Assembly: GCF_900044055.2 (NCBI RefSeq)
Contig: NZ_FCOX02000007.1
Location: 124,001-188,000, forward strand
Direction of reading: 5' to 3'
DNA from: Caballeronia calidae
GTDB taxonomy: Bacteria > Pseudomonadota > Gammaproteobacteria > Burkholderiales > Burkholderiaceae
Length of the DNA stretch: 64,000 bases
Shown in pieces: positions 1 to 7,626 of the stretch. The first letter of the stretch is position 1; every line of letters begins with the position of its first letter. The translations under genes and the position numbers were made by a program. The notes beneath the pieces were generated by a model that searched no databases, had not been told where the DNA came from, and was given only the letters and a program-made list of their open reading frames with translations.

Positions 1-113
1 GCAGCAGCGGACAAGGCCGCATGCGCCATCAGCGATAGCGGCAGCCAGGCGCGCGCATGCGCCATGGCACGGCGGCGCGAACGCCGTCGCGCTCGCGTTG
101 TGAGCGTGAACAT
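1..113 (-). CDS. Truncated CDS, N-terminal signal peptide only
   Basis: This is the first ~37 codons of a gene that runs off the left edge. The ATG at 111-113 is preceded on the minus strand by a purine-rich AGGAATTC ribosome site. The predicted start is very basic (TTRARRRSRRR) and is followed by a hydrophobic Ala/Leu stretch, so it looks like a long signal peptide of an exported protein. It lies 89 nt downstream of the DUF2946 gene on the same strand. A copper-related receptor or chaperone is often found next to DUF2946 genes, but nothing visible here identifies the product. Confidence 0.5.
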   Translation of the reverse strand, partial: MFTLTTRARRRSRRRAMAHARAWLPLSLMAHAALSAA

Positions 114-202
114 CGTGAATTCCTGAAAGATGACGGACGACCGCGCGCACCGTCGCGCTCATGCGCGCGGTGAACGTCGAAGCGATCGGACGATGGACGG
201 TT

Positions 203-613
203 TCAGGAAAGGACGGGAGGCGCGCGCGGGCTCGCGGCGTTGAAGGACTTGGAAACGACGCTGTCGATATCCGCGAAGGCCGGGACACGCGTGACGCGCT
301 CGATGCGCGCGATGTCATGCGCGATGTCCGTGGCGATCGGCAGATGGTGCGCGAGGAGTCCGCAGTACGAGCAGGCGTCGAAATGACTCGCGGCGTCGTG
401 ATGGCCGGTGTGTCCGGTGTCCTCCTGCACGACGGCGTGATGCCCTTCGTGCGCATCGGCCGCAGTCGTGTCGACGGCGCACAGGATCGCTTGCGGATCG
501 TTCGCGGCATTGCGCGCGGCGAGCGTCTGACTGATGACCGGCGCAACAATGGCGAGCCACATGGCGGCGATGCCGAGCCATGCGACGAAGCGATTGCGCG
601 CGTTGCGAGTCAT
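203..613 (-). CDS. DUF2946 family protein
   Basis: A 136-aa protein with an N-terminal hydrophobic segment (about residues 10-30). His-rich stretches follow (HEGHH near 55-59, HTGHH near 68-72), then a C-S-Y-C-G-L-L-A-H-H motif at 81-90. This combination is the hallmark of DUF2946, a family found mostly near copper-handling genes. Metal binding is inferred from the Cys/His content and no reaction is known. I chose the internal ATG at 613 because it places the transmembrane segment at the N-terminus. The longer reading frame from 772 adds 53 unlikely residues. It probably shares a transcript with the truncated exported protein to its left. Confidence 0.75.
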   Translation of the reverse strand: MTRNARNRFVAWLGIAAMWLAIVAPVISQTLAARNAANDPQAILCAVDTTAADAHEGHHAVVQEDTGHTGHHDAASHFDACSYCGLLAHHLPIATDIAHDIARIERVTRVPAFADIDSVVSKSFNAASPRAPPVLS

Positions 614-846
614 GAGGGACAGTGCGTGACGAAGCGGAGGATGGAACGGAATTGTAGGCAGGCCCGGAAGATGCCGCAATCTCGCGGTGCGTAATGGTCG
701 GCATCGGAAATCTGACGCGCATGATGTGTCTTGCTCGCCATGCTCCGGGCATCGACGCAATTTCGCAGACATTGCCAGACGGATCGGTTAGAATCTTTGG
801 CTCCGCACATTGGACCGGTGCCGGACACGGCCGCACACGCCGTGCT

Positions 847-933
847 GCGAGGATGGCGAAATTGGTAGACGCACCAGGTTTAGGTCCTGACGCCCGCAAG
901 GGTGTGGGGGTTCGAGTCCCCCTCCTCGCACCA
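847..933 (+). tRNA. tRNA-Leu (UAG anticodon)
   Basis: An 87-nt class II tRNA with the CCA end encoded. The acceptor stem pairs GCGAGGA (847-853) with TCCTCGC (923-929), with A930 as discriminator and CCA at 931-933. The D-loop GGTAGAC and T-arm GGTTCGAGTCC are present. The anticodon loop TTTAGGT gives UAG, which reads CUN leucine codons, and a long variable arm fits leucine. A -10-like TAGAAT lies at 789-794 upstream. A T-rich terminator follows directly. Confidence 0.97.
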
Positions 934-937
934 CATC

Positions 938-967
938 AAACCCCTTTCATCGGCAAAGGGGTTTTTT
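938..967 (+). terminator. Rho-independent terminator of tRNA-Leu
   Basis: AAACCCCTTT (938-947) pairs with AAAGGGGTTT (955-964) around a 7-nt loop and runs into a T tract. It ends the single tRNA transcript. Confidence 0.9.
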
Positions 968-1179
968 GTTTCTGCGGCTCGATCGTTGCGTGCTCGATGT
1001 CGATGTCGTCCGATTCGAACATCGTGATTTCGCAAGCTCAGGCGTCGGTCAGCGAAGCCGCGCCCCGCCGGATAAAATGAGCGGCCACGCGCCTGGCGCA
1101 CGCGCAACGCGCAGACGCAAGACAAGAACAGGCAAGACCGGCCGCGACGCCCATCCTTCGAACCCCACAAGCTCCGTTC

Positions 1180-2022
1180 GTGAACTTCGACGACTATTGC
1201 CAACAAAAGGCCGCCCCCGATGGCTCCGGCACGTACTACGCGCTGCGGCGCGCACCCGCCGCGAGCCAGCCGCTTCTGACCGCGCTCTACGCGCTCTATC
1301 GCGAGCTCGAAGAGACGGTGAAGGAAACCAGCGATCCGACCATCGGCCGCACCAAGCACGCGTGGTGGCAAGGCGAGCTCGGCCGGCTCGATGGCGGCGA
1401 GCCCACGCATCCGGTGACGAAGGCATTGAAGGCGCATGCCGGCGACGCCGCGCATCCCGTGCTCGACGATGCCGGACGTGCATCGCTCGCGGCGCTCGTC
1501 GATGGCTTCGGCATGGATCTGGATCAGGCGCGCTATCTCGACTGGCCCGGCTTCAGGCGCTACCTCGATCAGACCGGCGGCGCGTTCGCGACGGCCATCG
1601 CGCGGGCGAGCGCACGCGATCCGCAGCAGGCCGCCGCATGGGCCGCGCCGCTCGGCTCGGCGCTGTTGCTGGCCGAGCGCGTCCAGGAGATCGGCGATGA
1701 CGCGCGCAATGGCCGCATCTACATTCCCATCGACGAGTTGCAGCGCTTCAGCGTGACGGCCGCGGATATCATCAATCGCAAGTACAGCGATGCATTCGCG
1801 GATCTCATGCGCTTTCAGACCGGCCGCGCGCGTCAGGCGCTCGGCGATGCGCTCGCGGCCATGCCCGCTTCGGAACGCGCGACGCAACGCGTGCTGCGCG
1901 CGCAGGCCGCGCTGTCGCTCGCGCGGTTCGACGAAATCGAACGGGAAAACTTTCAGGTGCTGCATCAACGCATCTCGCTCACGCCGATCCGCAAGCTGTG
2001 GATCACGTGGAAGACGCGCTAG
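1180..2022 (+). CDS. Squalene/phytoene synthase family protein, possibly non-canonical
   Basis: A 280-aa protein starting at GTG. The second signature of trans-isoprenyl diphosphate synthases is clear at about 169-183 (QEIGDDARNGRIYIP). The first aspartate-rich motif, normally DDxxD-like, reads RELEETVKE near 41-49, with glutamates in place of aspartates. Canonical family members condense two prenyl diphosphates head to head. The altered first motif makes classical phytoene or presqualene synthesis uncertain, and it resembles the NDUFAF6-like branch of the fold. No hopanoid or carotenoid genes are adjacent. It is monocistronic and converges with the DUF1501 gene, with 2 nt between the stop codons. 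Confidence 0.8.
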   Translation: MNFDDYCQQKAAPDGSGTYYALRRAPAASQPLLTALYALYRELEETVKETSDPTIGRTKHAWWQGELGRLDGGEPTHPVTKALKAHAGDAAHPVLDDAGRASLAALVDGFGMDLDQARYLDWPGFRRYLDQTGGAFATAIARASARDPQQAAAWAAPLGSALLLAERVQEIGDDARNGRIYIPIDELQRFSVTAADIINRKYSDAFADLMRFQTGRARQALGDALAAMPASERATQRVLRAQAALSLARFDEIERENFQVLHQRISLTPIRKLWITWKTR

Positions 2023-2024
2023 CG

Positions 2025-2954
2025 CTAGACGCGCAGCACCGGCAGCGGCTCGAAGCGCTGACCGAGCACCGATGCCGAATCGATCCGCCAGCATGCGCCG
2101 AGGACCGTCGCATAGAGTCTTCTGAAATCGATGCCGACGGCCAAGCCGCCGCCCGCATCGAGTCGATCGAGGCGTGGCGGTGTGCCGAAAAGGCCGCCGT
2201 GCACGCTTCCACCCATCATGAAATGCGCCGCCGCCGCGCCGTGCTCCGTGCCGCCCGCGGCATTCTCGCGCGCGGTGCGCCCGAATTCCGATCGCGTCAT
2301 GACGAGCGTGCGATCCCATACGCCGGATGCCATCGACGCCGCGCGCAGTGAAGCCAGTCCATCGGCCAGCTGCGCAAGACGCGACGCGTGCCGATAGCCC
2401 TGATTCTCGTGCGTATCGAAGCCGTGCAGCGTGAGATGGATCACGTTCACGCCGCGCGATGCTCCGCGCGCGACGGCATCGCTCGCCGCGGCAAACGTCG
2501 CCACCTCGGTGACGCCGTGCGTCTGCGCGAGGCTCATGCGATCGAGCCAGCCATCGGTGCGATATTCATCGACGTGCGAAGCGGTGTCCCAGATCTGCCG
2601 CGAGCGGTAATGCGACCGGTTGAGCGCGTCGTATCCGACGCCCTGCACGATCGCCAGTTCGCCCGCGCGCCATGCGCTCATCAACGGAAGCAGCGACGGA
2701 TGCAAGGCGGTGCGCTCATCGAGCATCAACGCCCGGTCTTTCGATATCGCGAGTTTGGGCCTGAGCGCACGATAGCCCGGATCGGCGATTGGAATGACGG
2801 TGTTGAGGCCATCGTTGCCACCGTCGAGATCGACGAGCACGAGCGAGCGAATGGACGGGGAAGCATCGGCACGATCGAAGGCGAACGTCTCGCCGACGCT
2901 GCCCGCCCATGCCGCGAACGCGCCGGCAATCGAGAGGAATTGACGTCGGTTCAT
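2025..2954 (-). CDS. DUF1501 family exported protein
   Basis: A 309-aa protein. It begins MNRRQFL, a short twin-arginine-like signal followed by a hydrophobic stretch. The core family motifs are visible: LVLVDLDGGNDGLNT near 38-52, HGFDTHENQ near 178-186, and SEFGRTARENAAGGTEHG followed by AAAHFMMGGSVHGG. DUF1501 belongs to the alkaline phosphatase/sulfatase-like superfamily, and its substrate is unknown. At 309 aa it is shorter than the ~400 aa usual for the family. It usually pairs with a DUF1800 gene, which is absent here. The small secreted-protein gene upstream is 15 nt away, so the two are probably cotranscribed. Confidence 0.85.
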   Translation of the reverse strand: MNRRQFLSIAGAFAAWAGSVGETFAFDRADASPSIRSLVLVDLDGGNDGLNTVIPIADPGYRALRPKLAISKDRALMLDERTALHPSLLPLMSAWRAGELAIVQGVGYDALNRSHYRSRQIWDTASHVDEYRTDGWLDRMSLAQTHGVTEVATFAAASDAVARGASRGVNVIHLTLHGFDTHENQGYRHASRLAQLADGLASLRAASMASGVWDRTLVMTRSEFGRTARENAAGGTEHGAAAAHFMMGGSVHGGLFGTPPRLDRLDAGGGLAVGIDFRRLYATVLGACWRIDSASVLGQRFEPLPVLRV

Positions 2955-2969
2955 CGCGGTTCGGGCCGC

Positions 2970-3338
2970 TTACCGCTTGTAGAGATCGCGCACCGCTTCT
3001 TCGATGTGCTGCCGCAAGAGACGCCGCTCATCGGCGGTCATCACGGTGTGGCGCGGCGGACGCGCGGGCGGTGTCTGATCGACCTGCTGGATGGGTTGCA
3101 TGGCCGCCTTCGGATCGTGATCGCGGCTCGAAGCAGCCGAGCCTTTGCTCATGCGCTGCTGCGCGCGAATCATATGGCCATCGAAACGATGCGACGAACC
3201 GGCGATGCCGCGATCGAAACCGGTGGACTGCGCATAGGCGTGAGGTGCGCTCAGTACTGCGTAGAGCGCACTGGCAAGAAGTGTCTGTCTGAAAATGCGC
3301 TCGGCGCGCACGGGTCCGCGCTGCCGCGCTCCCTTCAT
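2970..3338 (-). CDS. Small secreted hypothetical protein
   Basis: A 122-aa protein with a basic start (MKGARQRGP), a hydrophobic core and a likely signal cleavage after AYAQS near residue 38. The mature part is polar, with many Arg, Gln, Pro and Ser residues and a Pro-rich middle. It ends in a predicted amphipathic helix (about ADERRLLRQHIEEAVRDLYKR). No known domain is recognised. The ATG at 3338 is chosen because GAAGGGAAC precedes it and the signal peptide begins there. The gene sits directly upstream of the DUF1501 gene and probably works with it. Confidence 0.65.
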   Translation of the reverse strand: MKGARQRGPVRAERIFRQTLLASALYAVLSAPHAYAQSTGFDRGIAGSSHRFDGHMIRAQQRMSKGSAASSRDHDPKAAMQPIQQVDQTPPARPPRHTVMTADERRLLRQHIEEAVRDLYKR

Positions 3339-3507
3339 GTTGTTCCCTTCGTTGCTCGACAACCGGACAGCCTCAGTCTTTTCGCGCGCGTCTGCCACGG
3401 CTTGGTCGGGCCGCATGATGCGCTGGTCTAATGGAGTATCTACCGAATGGCGGGCTTAGGTAAAGCAGTGTACGCACCAAACTCCTGGGCCGTGCCACAG
3501 CCCCCGT

Positions 3508-3575
3508 AAATTTTGTAACCAACTGTTACACTCGCTTTTGTTACAAACTCGGCGTTTGATCAAACGCGCTAAGAT
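3508..3575 (+). promoter_or_regulatory. Candidate ompR promoter with OmpR-like boxes and a palindrome
   Basis: Three GTAAC/GTTAC cores lie in tandem: TTTTGTAAC at 3511-3519, TGTTACA at 3524-3530 and GTTACAA at 3540-3546. They resemble the TGTAACA core of enterobacterial OmpR boxes. They are followed by the perfect 16-bp palindrome GCGTTTGATCAAACGC (3552-3567) and a -10-like TAAGAT (3570-3575), just upstream of the ompR ATG. Autoregulation is inferred. Confidence 0.5.
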
Positions 3576-3581
3576 GCCGCC

Positions 3582-4307
3582 ATGGAAACCAAGAACCCTT
3601 CAAAAATTCTCGTAGTCGACGACGATCCGCGCCTGCGCGATCTGCTGCGGCGCTATCTCGGTGAGCAGGGCTTCAACGTGTATGTCGCGGAGAACGCGCC
3701 GTCGATGAACAAGCTCTGGGTGCGCGAGCGTTTCGATCTGCTCGTGCTCGATCTGATGCTGCCCGGCGAAGACGGTCTTTCCATCTGCCGTCGTCTGCGC
3801 GGCAGCAACGATCGCACGCCGATCATCATGCTCACGGCGAAGGGCGAAGACGTCGATCGCATCGTCGGCCTCGAAATGGGCGCCGACGACTATCTGCCGA
3901 AGCCGTTCAATCCGCGCGAGCTGGTCGCGCGCATTCATGCGGTGCTGCGCCGTCAGACGCCGTCCGAATTGCCGGGCGCGCCGTCCGAAACCACCGAAGT
4001 GTTCGAGTTCGGCGAGTTCGCGCTCAACCTCGCGACGCGCACGCTCACGAAGAACGGCCAGGAAATTCCGCTGACCACCGGCGAATTCTCGGTGCTGAAA
4101 GTGTTCGCGCGTCATCCGCGCCAGCCGCTCTCGCGCGAAAAGCTGATGGAGCTCGCGCGCGGCCGTGAATACGAAGTGTTCGATCGCAGCCTCGACGTGC
4201 AGATCTCGCGTCTGCGCAAGCTGATCGAGCCCGATCCCAGCAGTCCGCGCTTCATTCAGACCGTGTGGGGTCTCGGCTACGTCTTCATTCCCGACGGCGC
4301 GGCCTGA
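3582..4307 (+). CDS. ompR: OmpR-type response regulator
   Basis: A 241-aa two-domain regulator. The receiver domain (about 8-120) has the acidic pocket D13-D15, phosphoacceptor D57 in the LVLDLMLPGEDG stretch, T85 and K107. The C-terminal winged helix (about 145-235) carries DVQISRLRKLIEPDP and the WGLGYVF ending typical of the OmpR class. It receives phosphate from the histidine kinase encoded next and controls envelope or osmotic-response promoters. The kinase begins 62 nt downstream on the same strand. Possible self-binding sites lie directly upstream. Confidence 0.96.
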   Translation: METKNPSKILVVDDDPRLRDLLRRYLGEQGFNVYVAENAPSMNKLWVRERFDLLVLDLMLPGEDGLSICRRLRGSNDRTPIIMLTAKGEDVDRIVGLEMGADDYLPKPFNPRELVARIHAVLRRQTPSELPGAPSETTEVFEFGEFALNLATRTLTKNGQEIPLTTGEFSVLKVFARHPRQPLSREKLMELARGREYEVFDRSLDVQISRLRKLIEPDPSSPRFIQTVWGLGYVFIPDGAA

Positions 4308-4369
4308 TCGATCTTCGAGCGATTATCGTCACGCTTTCTCCCCTCCACCGAGCTGAACCCGACAGACCC

Positions 4370-5734
4370 ATGCGCATCGACAGGCGGCTACTGGCGCTCG
4401 CGTTCGGCGGCCTGTTCTGGCGAACCTTCGCGCTGATCGCGCTGCTCATCGCCGTCAGTCTGACGGCGTGGTTCCAGAGCTTTCGCGTGATCGAGCGCGA
4501 GCCGCGCGCGCAGCGCGTCGCGCTGCAACTCGTCGCCGTGGTCAAGCTCACGCGTACCGCCCTGCTCTATTCCGATCCCGACTTACGCCGCGCGCTGCTT
4601 CAGGATCTGGAGAGCAACGAGGGTGTGCGCGTGTATCCGCGCGAGACCACCGACAAATACAAGCTCCAGCCCGATGAATCGCTCAACCGGCTCATCGAGC
4701 GCGACGTGCGCGGGCGGCTCGGCAACGAGACGATCATCGCGCAGTCGGTGAACGACATTCCCGGCGTGTGGATCAGCTTCAAGATCGACGACGACGATTA
4801 CTGGGTCGCGCTCGACCGCGATCAGCTCGACACCGTCACGGGCCTGCAATGGGCCGGCTGGGGCGTGTTCGCGCTGGCGCTGTCGCTGTTCGGCGCGGCG
4901 TTCATCACGAGTCTCGTCAACCGACCGTTCGCGCGCCTCGCGCTCGCGGCGCGCAAGCTCGGCTCGGGTCAGTCCCCCGAGCCCTTGCCCGAACGCGGCA
5001 TGGGCGTTGCGGCGGAAACCAACCGAAGCTTCAACCAGATGGTGCAGGACCTCGAGCAGCTCGAAGCGGACCGCGCGCTGATGCTCGCGGGCATCTCGCA
5101 CGATCTGCGCACGCCGCTCGCGCGCCTGCGTCTGGAGACGGAGATGAGCCCGTCGGACGAAGCGACCAAACTCGCGATGATCGACGACATCGAGCAGATG
5201 GACATGATCATCGGCCGCTTCCTCGATTACGCGCGGCCGATGCAGCGCATGCCCGAAGCCGTGGATCTGTCGATGATCGCGAGCGAGCTCGCCGTGCGCT
5301 TCCAGGCGGACGACGGCGTCGTGATGCACACCGATCTCGCGCAGGGCGCGGTGATCGAAGGCGATCCGACGGACGCGCGCCGCGTCGTCGGCAATCTGCT
5401 GGAAAACGCGCGCAAGTACGGACGCAGCGAGCACGACGACATCGCGCGAATCACGCTGCAGACGCGCGTCGCACACGGCAAGGTCGAGCTCTCGGTGATG
5501 GACGAAGGCCGCGGCATCCCCGACGATCAGGTCGCGCTCATCACGCGCCCGTTCTATCGCGTCGATGCGGCGCGCACGCAGGCCAACGGCACGGGCCTCG
5601 GCATGGCGATCGTGCAGCGCCTCGTCACGCGTCAGCGCGGCACGCTGCGCCTGCGCAACCGCACGCCGCTGCCGGGTTTCGAAGTGACGATCGACTTCCC
5701 GCCGATGAAGGGCGGCGCGCGCTTCGACGGCTAA
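4370..5734 (+). CDS. envZ: EnvZ-type sensor histidine kinase
   Basis: A 454-aa inner-membrane kinase paired with OmpR. A first membrane helix (about 16-36) and a second (about 160-182) bracket a periplasmic sensor region. A HAMP linker follows, then the H-box GISHDLRTPLARLR with phospho-acceptor H244. The ATPase domain shows the N box (NLLENARKYG), G1 (DEGRGIP) and G2 (GTGLGMAIV). The ATG at 4370 is preferred over an in-frame upstream start because it begins MRIDRR just before the first membrane helix. The local order ompR-envZ matches the usual operon. Confidence 0.95.
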   Translation: MRIDRRLLALAFGGLFWRTFALIALLIAVSLTAWFQSFRVIEREPRAQRVALQLVAVVKLTRTALLYSDPDLRRALLQDLESNEGVRVYPRETTDKYKLQPDESLNRLIERDVRGRLGNETIIAQSVNDIPGVWISFKIDDDDYWVALDRDQLDTVTGLQWAGWGVFALALSLFGAAFITSLVNRPFARLALAARKLGSGQSPEPLPERGMGVAAETNRSFNQMVQDLEQLEADRALMLAGISHDLRTPLARLRLETEMSPSDEATKLAMIDDIEQMDMIIGRFLDYARPMQRMPEAVDLSMIASELAVRFQADDGVVMHTDLAQGAVIEGDPTDARRVVGNLLENARKYGRSEHDDIARITLQTRVAHGKVELSVMDEGRGIPDDQVALITRPFYRVDAARTQANGTGLGMAIVQRLVTRQRGTLRLRNRTPLPGFEVTIDFPPMKGGARFDG

Positions 5735-5752
5735 AGTTGCTGCCCCGATCGG

Positions 5753-5796
5753 TTAGTTAAAACCTATTGAGGCGAATTTTCAATCAGAGTTAAGAT
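5753..5796 (+). promoter_or_regulatory. Candidate OxyR site and ahpC promoter
   Basis: TTAG-N7-CTAT at 5753-5767 matches the OxyR half-site pattern ATAG-N7-CTAT at 7 of 8 fixed bases, and also the internal T and A of the N7 spacer. A weaker second half (AATT-N7-AGAG) follows at the expected spacing to 5789. A sigma70-like promoter overlaps it: TTGAGG at 5767-5772 and TAAGAT at 5791-5796, 18 bp apart. OxyR activators normally bind beside or over the -35, as here. Confidence 0.5.
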
Positions 5797-5906
5797 GACC
5801 GGGTTAACGCGCAGCGCGTCTGGCATGAGCGTGTCACGCGAGCGTTACGGCGATCACGTAGTTTGGCTGGAGTTTGTCCCTTCAACGATTCGACAGGAGT
5901 TACTGC

Positions 5907-6455
5907 ATGAAGACCGTTGGCGATAAAGTCGAAGCATTCACCGTCACCGCTGCGAAGCCGGGTTTCAACCATCACGAAGAAAACGGCCAGTCCGCGTTCG
6001 AGGAAATCACCGAGCAGTCTTTCCCGGGCAAGTGGAAGATCATCTACTTCTACCCGAAGGACTTCACGTTCGTGTGCCCGACCGAGATCGTCGAGTTCGC
6101 GAAGCTCGCGAACGATTTCGAGGACCGCGACGCGGTTCTGCTCGGCGGCAGCGTCGATAACGAGTTCGTCAAGCTGGCATGGCGCCGCGAGCACAAGGAC
6201 CTGAACAAGCTGAACCACTACGCGTTCGGCGACGTGAAGGGCGAGCTGATCGACCAGCTCGGCGTGCGCGACAAGGAAGCCGGCGTGGCGCTGCGCGCGA
6301 CGTTCATCATAGATCCGGACAATGTCATTCAGCACGTGTCGGTCAACAACCTGAACGTGGGCCGCAGCCCGGAAGAAGTCCTGCGTATTCTCGACGGTTT
6401 GCAAACGGACGAACTGTGCCCGTGCAACCGCGCTGTCGGCGGCGCGACGCTGTAA
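5907..6455 (+). CDS. ahpC: Alkyl hydroperoxide reductase AhpC (peroxiredoxin)
   Basis: A 182-aa 2-Cys peroxiredoxin that reduces H2O2, organic peroxides and probably peroxynitrite. The peroxidatic Cys is C57 in FTFVCPTE. The C-terminal tail carries C171 and C173 (LCPCNR), the three-cysteine pattern of the actinobacterial-type AhpC reduced by AhpD rather than AhpF. An AGGAG ribosome site (5895-5899) fixes the ATG at 5907. ahpD follows after an 87-nt gap that contains a terminator-like hairpin. A likely OxyR promoter lies about 110-150 nt upstream. Confidence 0.96.
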   Translation: MKTVGDKVEAFTVTAAKPGFNHHEENGQSAFEEITEQSFPGKWKIIYFYPKDFTFVCPTEIVEFAKLANDFEDRDAVLLGGSVDNEFVKLAWRREHKDLNKLNHYAFGDVKGELIDQLGVRDKEAGVALRATFIIDPDNVIQHVSVNNLNVGRSPEEVLRILDGLQTDELCPCNRAVGGATL

Positions 6456-6473
6456 GCGTTCCGGATGCCGCAA

Positions 6474-6518
6474 GCCCGCCATTCGGCCGAGTGATCGCTC
6501 GGCGCTGGCGGGCTTTTT
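6474..6518 (+). terminator. Intercistronic terminator/attenuator between ahpC and ahpD
   Basis: GCCCGCCA (6474-6481) pairs with TGGCGGGC (6506-6513) and encloses an inner CCGAG/CTCGG stem. T5 follows. It probably lowers ahpD transcription relative to ahpC. Confidence 0.8.
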
Positions 6519-6542
6519 AACGCCATCGAATAGGAGAAAACA

Positions 6543-7067
6543 ATGGAATTCCTGTCTGCGATCAAGGAACTGGTGCCGGACTACGCGAAGGATATCCGCC
6601 TGAACGTCGACGGCACCATCGCCCGGTCGTCGCTCGAAGGCAATGATGCGGTGGGCGTCGCGCTCGCCGCCGCCTATGCCGCGAAGGCGACGAAGCTCGT
6701 CGGCATCATCCGCAATGCGGGCGTGCTGTCGCCCGAAGAGACGAACGCCGTGCTCACCGCCGCCGCGCTGATGGGCATGAACAACGTCTGGTATCCGTAT
6801 CTGGAGATGGCCGACAACGCCGATCTGAAGACGCAGCCCGCCGGTCTGCGCATGAACGCGTATGCGTCCCACGGCGGCGTCGACAAGCGGCGCTTCGAGA
6901 TGTATGCGCTCGCGGCGTCGATCGTCGGCAAGTGCCACTTCTGCGTGAAGTCGCACTACGAGAATCTCGTGACCGAAGGCATGTCGACGACGCAATTGCG
7001 CGACGTCGGCCGCATCGCGGCGGTCGTCAACGCGGTCGCGCTGACGATCGAAGCGGAAGGGAAGTAA
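6543..7067 (+). CDS. ahpD: Alkyl hydroperoxidase AhpD
   Basis: A 174-aa all-helical carboxymuconolactone decarboxylase-fold protein. In the best studied systems it recharges AhpC through a CxxC dithiol linked to lipoylated acyltransferase. The catalytic set is present: E119, C131, C134 and H138 in KCHFCVKSHYE. This fits the three-cysteine AhpC encoded upstream. TAGGAGAAAACA supplies a good ribosome site. It is translated from its own site after the attenuator. Confidence 0.96.
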   Translation: MEFLSAIKELVPDYAKDIRLNVDGTIARSSLEGNDAVGVALAAAYAAKATKLVGIIRNAGVLSPEETNAVLTAAALMGMNNVWYPYLEMADNADLKTQPAGLRMNAYASHGGVDKRRFEMYALAASIVGKCHFCVKSHYENLVTEGMSTTQLRDVGRIAAVVNAVALTIEAEGK

Positions 7068-7078
7068 GTTTTTCCTAG

Positions 7079-7104
7079 ACGCCACGCGGAAGTCAGCGTG
7101 GCGT
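7079..7104. terminator. Hairpin between convergent ahpD and ispF
   Basis: ACGCCACGC (7079-7087) pairs perfectly with GCGTGGCGT (7096-7104). It lies 12 nt after the ahpD stop and 5 nt before the ispF stop. The T tail is poor, so it is a probable but imperfect bidirectional terminator. Confidence 0.5.
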
Positions 7105-7108
7105 TGCT

Positions 7109-7600
7109 TCATCCGTCGATGGACGTGCGGCGCAGCAACACGGCCGCCTGTGCCTCGATGCCCTCTTTTCGGCCCAGATAGCCGAGCTTCTCGTTGGTCT
7201 TCGCCTTCACGTTCACGCGATCCATCGAGAGGTCGAGATCGGCGGCGATGTTCGCGCGCATCGCGTCGATGTGGGGTGCGAGCTTCGGCGCCTGCGCGAT
7301 GATCGTGCTGTCCACGTTGGCGATCGCGAAACCCGCCTCCGACACGCGCTTGAACGCTTCGCGCAGCAGCACGCGGCTGTCCGCGCCGGCGAATTCGGTC
7401 GCCGTGTCCGGAAAGTGCCGTCCGATATCGCCGAGCGATGCCGCGCCGAAGAGCGCGTCGGTGATCGCGTGCAGGAGCACGTCGGCGTCCGAGTGGCCGA
7501 GCAGGCCGCGTTCGTAGGGAATCGTCACGCCGCCGATGATGAGCGGGCGACCTTCGACGAGCTGGTGGACGTCGTACCCTTGTCCGATTCTGAAATCCAT
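7109..7600 (-). CDS. ispF: 2-C-methyl-D-erythritol 2,4-cyclodiphosphate synthase
   Basis: A 163-aa MEP-pathway enzyme that cyclises CDP-methylerythritol phosphate, releasing CMP. The zinc ligands are visible in IGQGYDVHQ (D10, H12) and in [10 protein letters not shown]. The C-terminal [21 protein letters not shown] signature is intact. The ATG at 7600 gives the canonical [10 protein letters not shown] start. The longer frame upstream is only the reversed frame of ispD. It lies 26 nt after ispD on the same strand, the usual ispD-ispF order. Confidence 0.97.
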   Translation of the reverse strand: MDFRIGQGYDVHQLVEGRPLIIGGVTIPYERGLLGHSDADVLLHAITDALFGAASLGDIGRHFPDTATEFAGADSRVLLREAFKRVSEAGFAIANVDSTIIAQAPKLAPHIDAMRANIAADLDLSMDRVNVKAKTNEKLGYLGRKEGIEAQAAVLLRRTSIDG

Positions 7601-7626
7601 CGATCCAAACCTTGGTTGAGTGTGAG

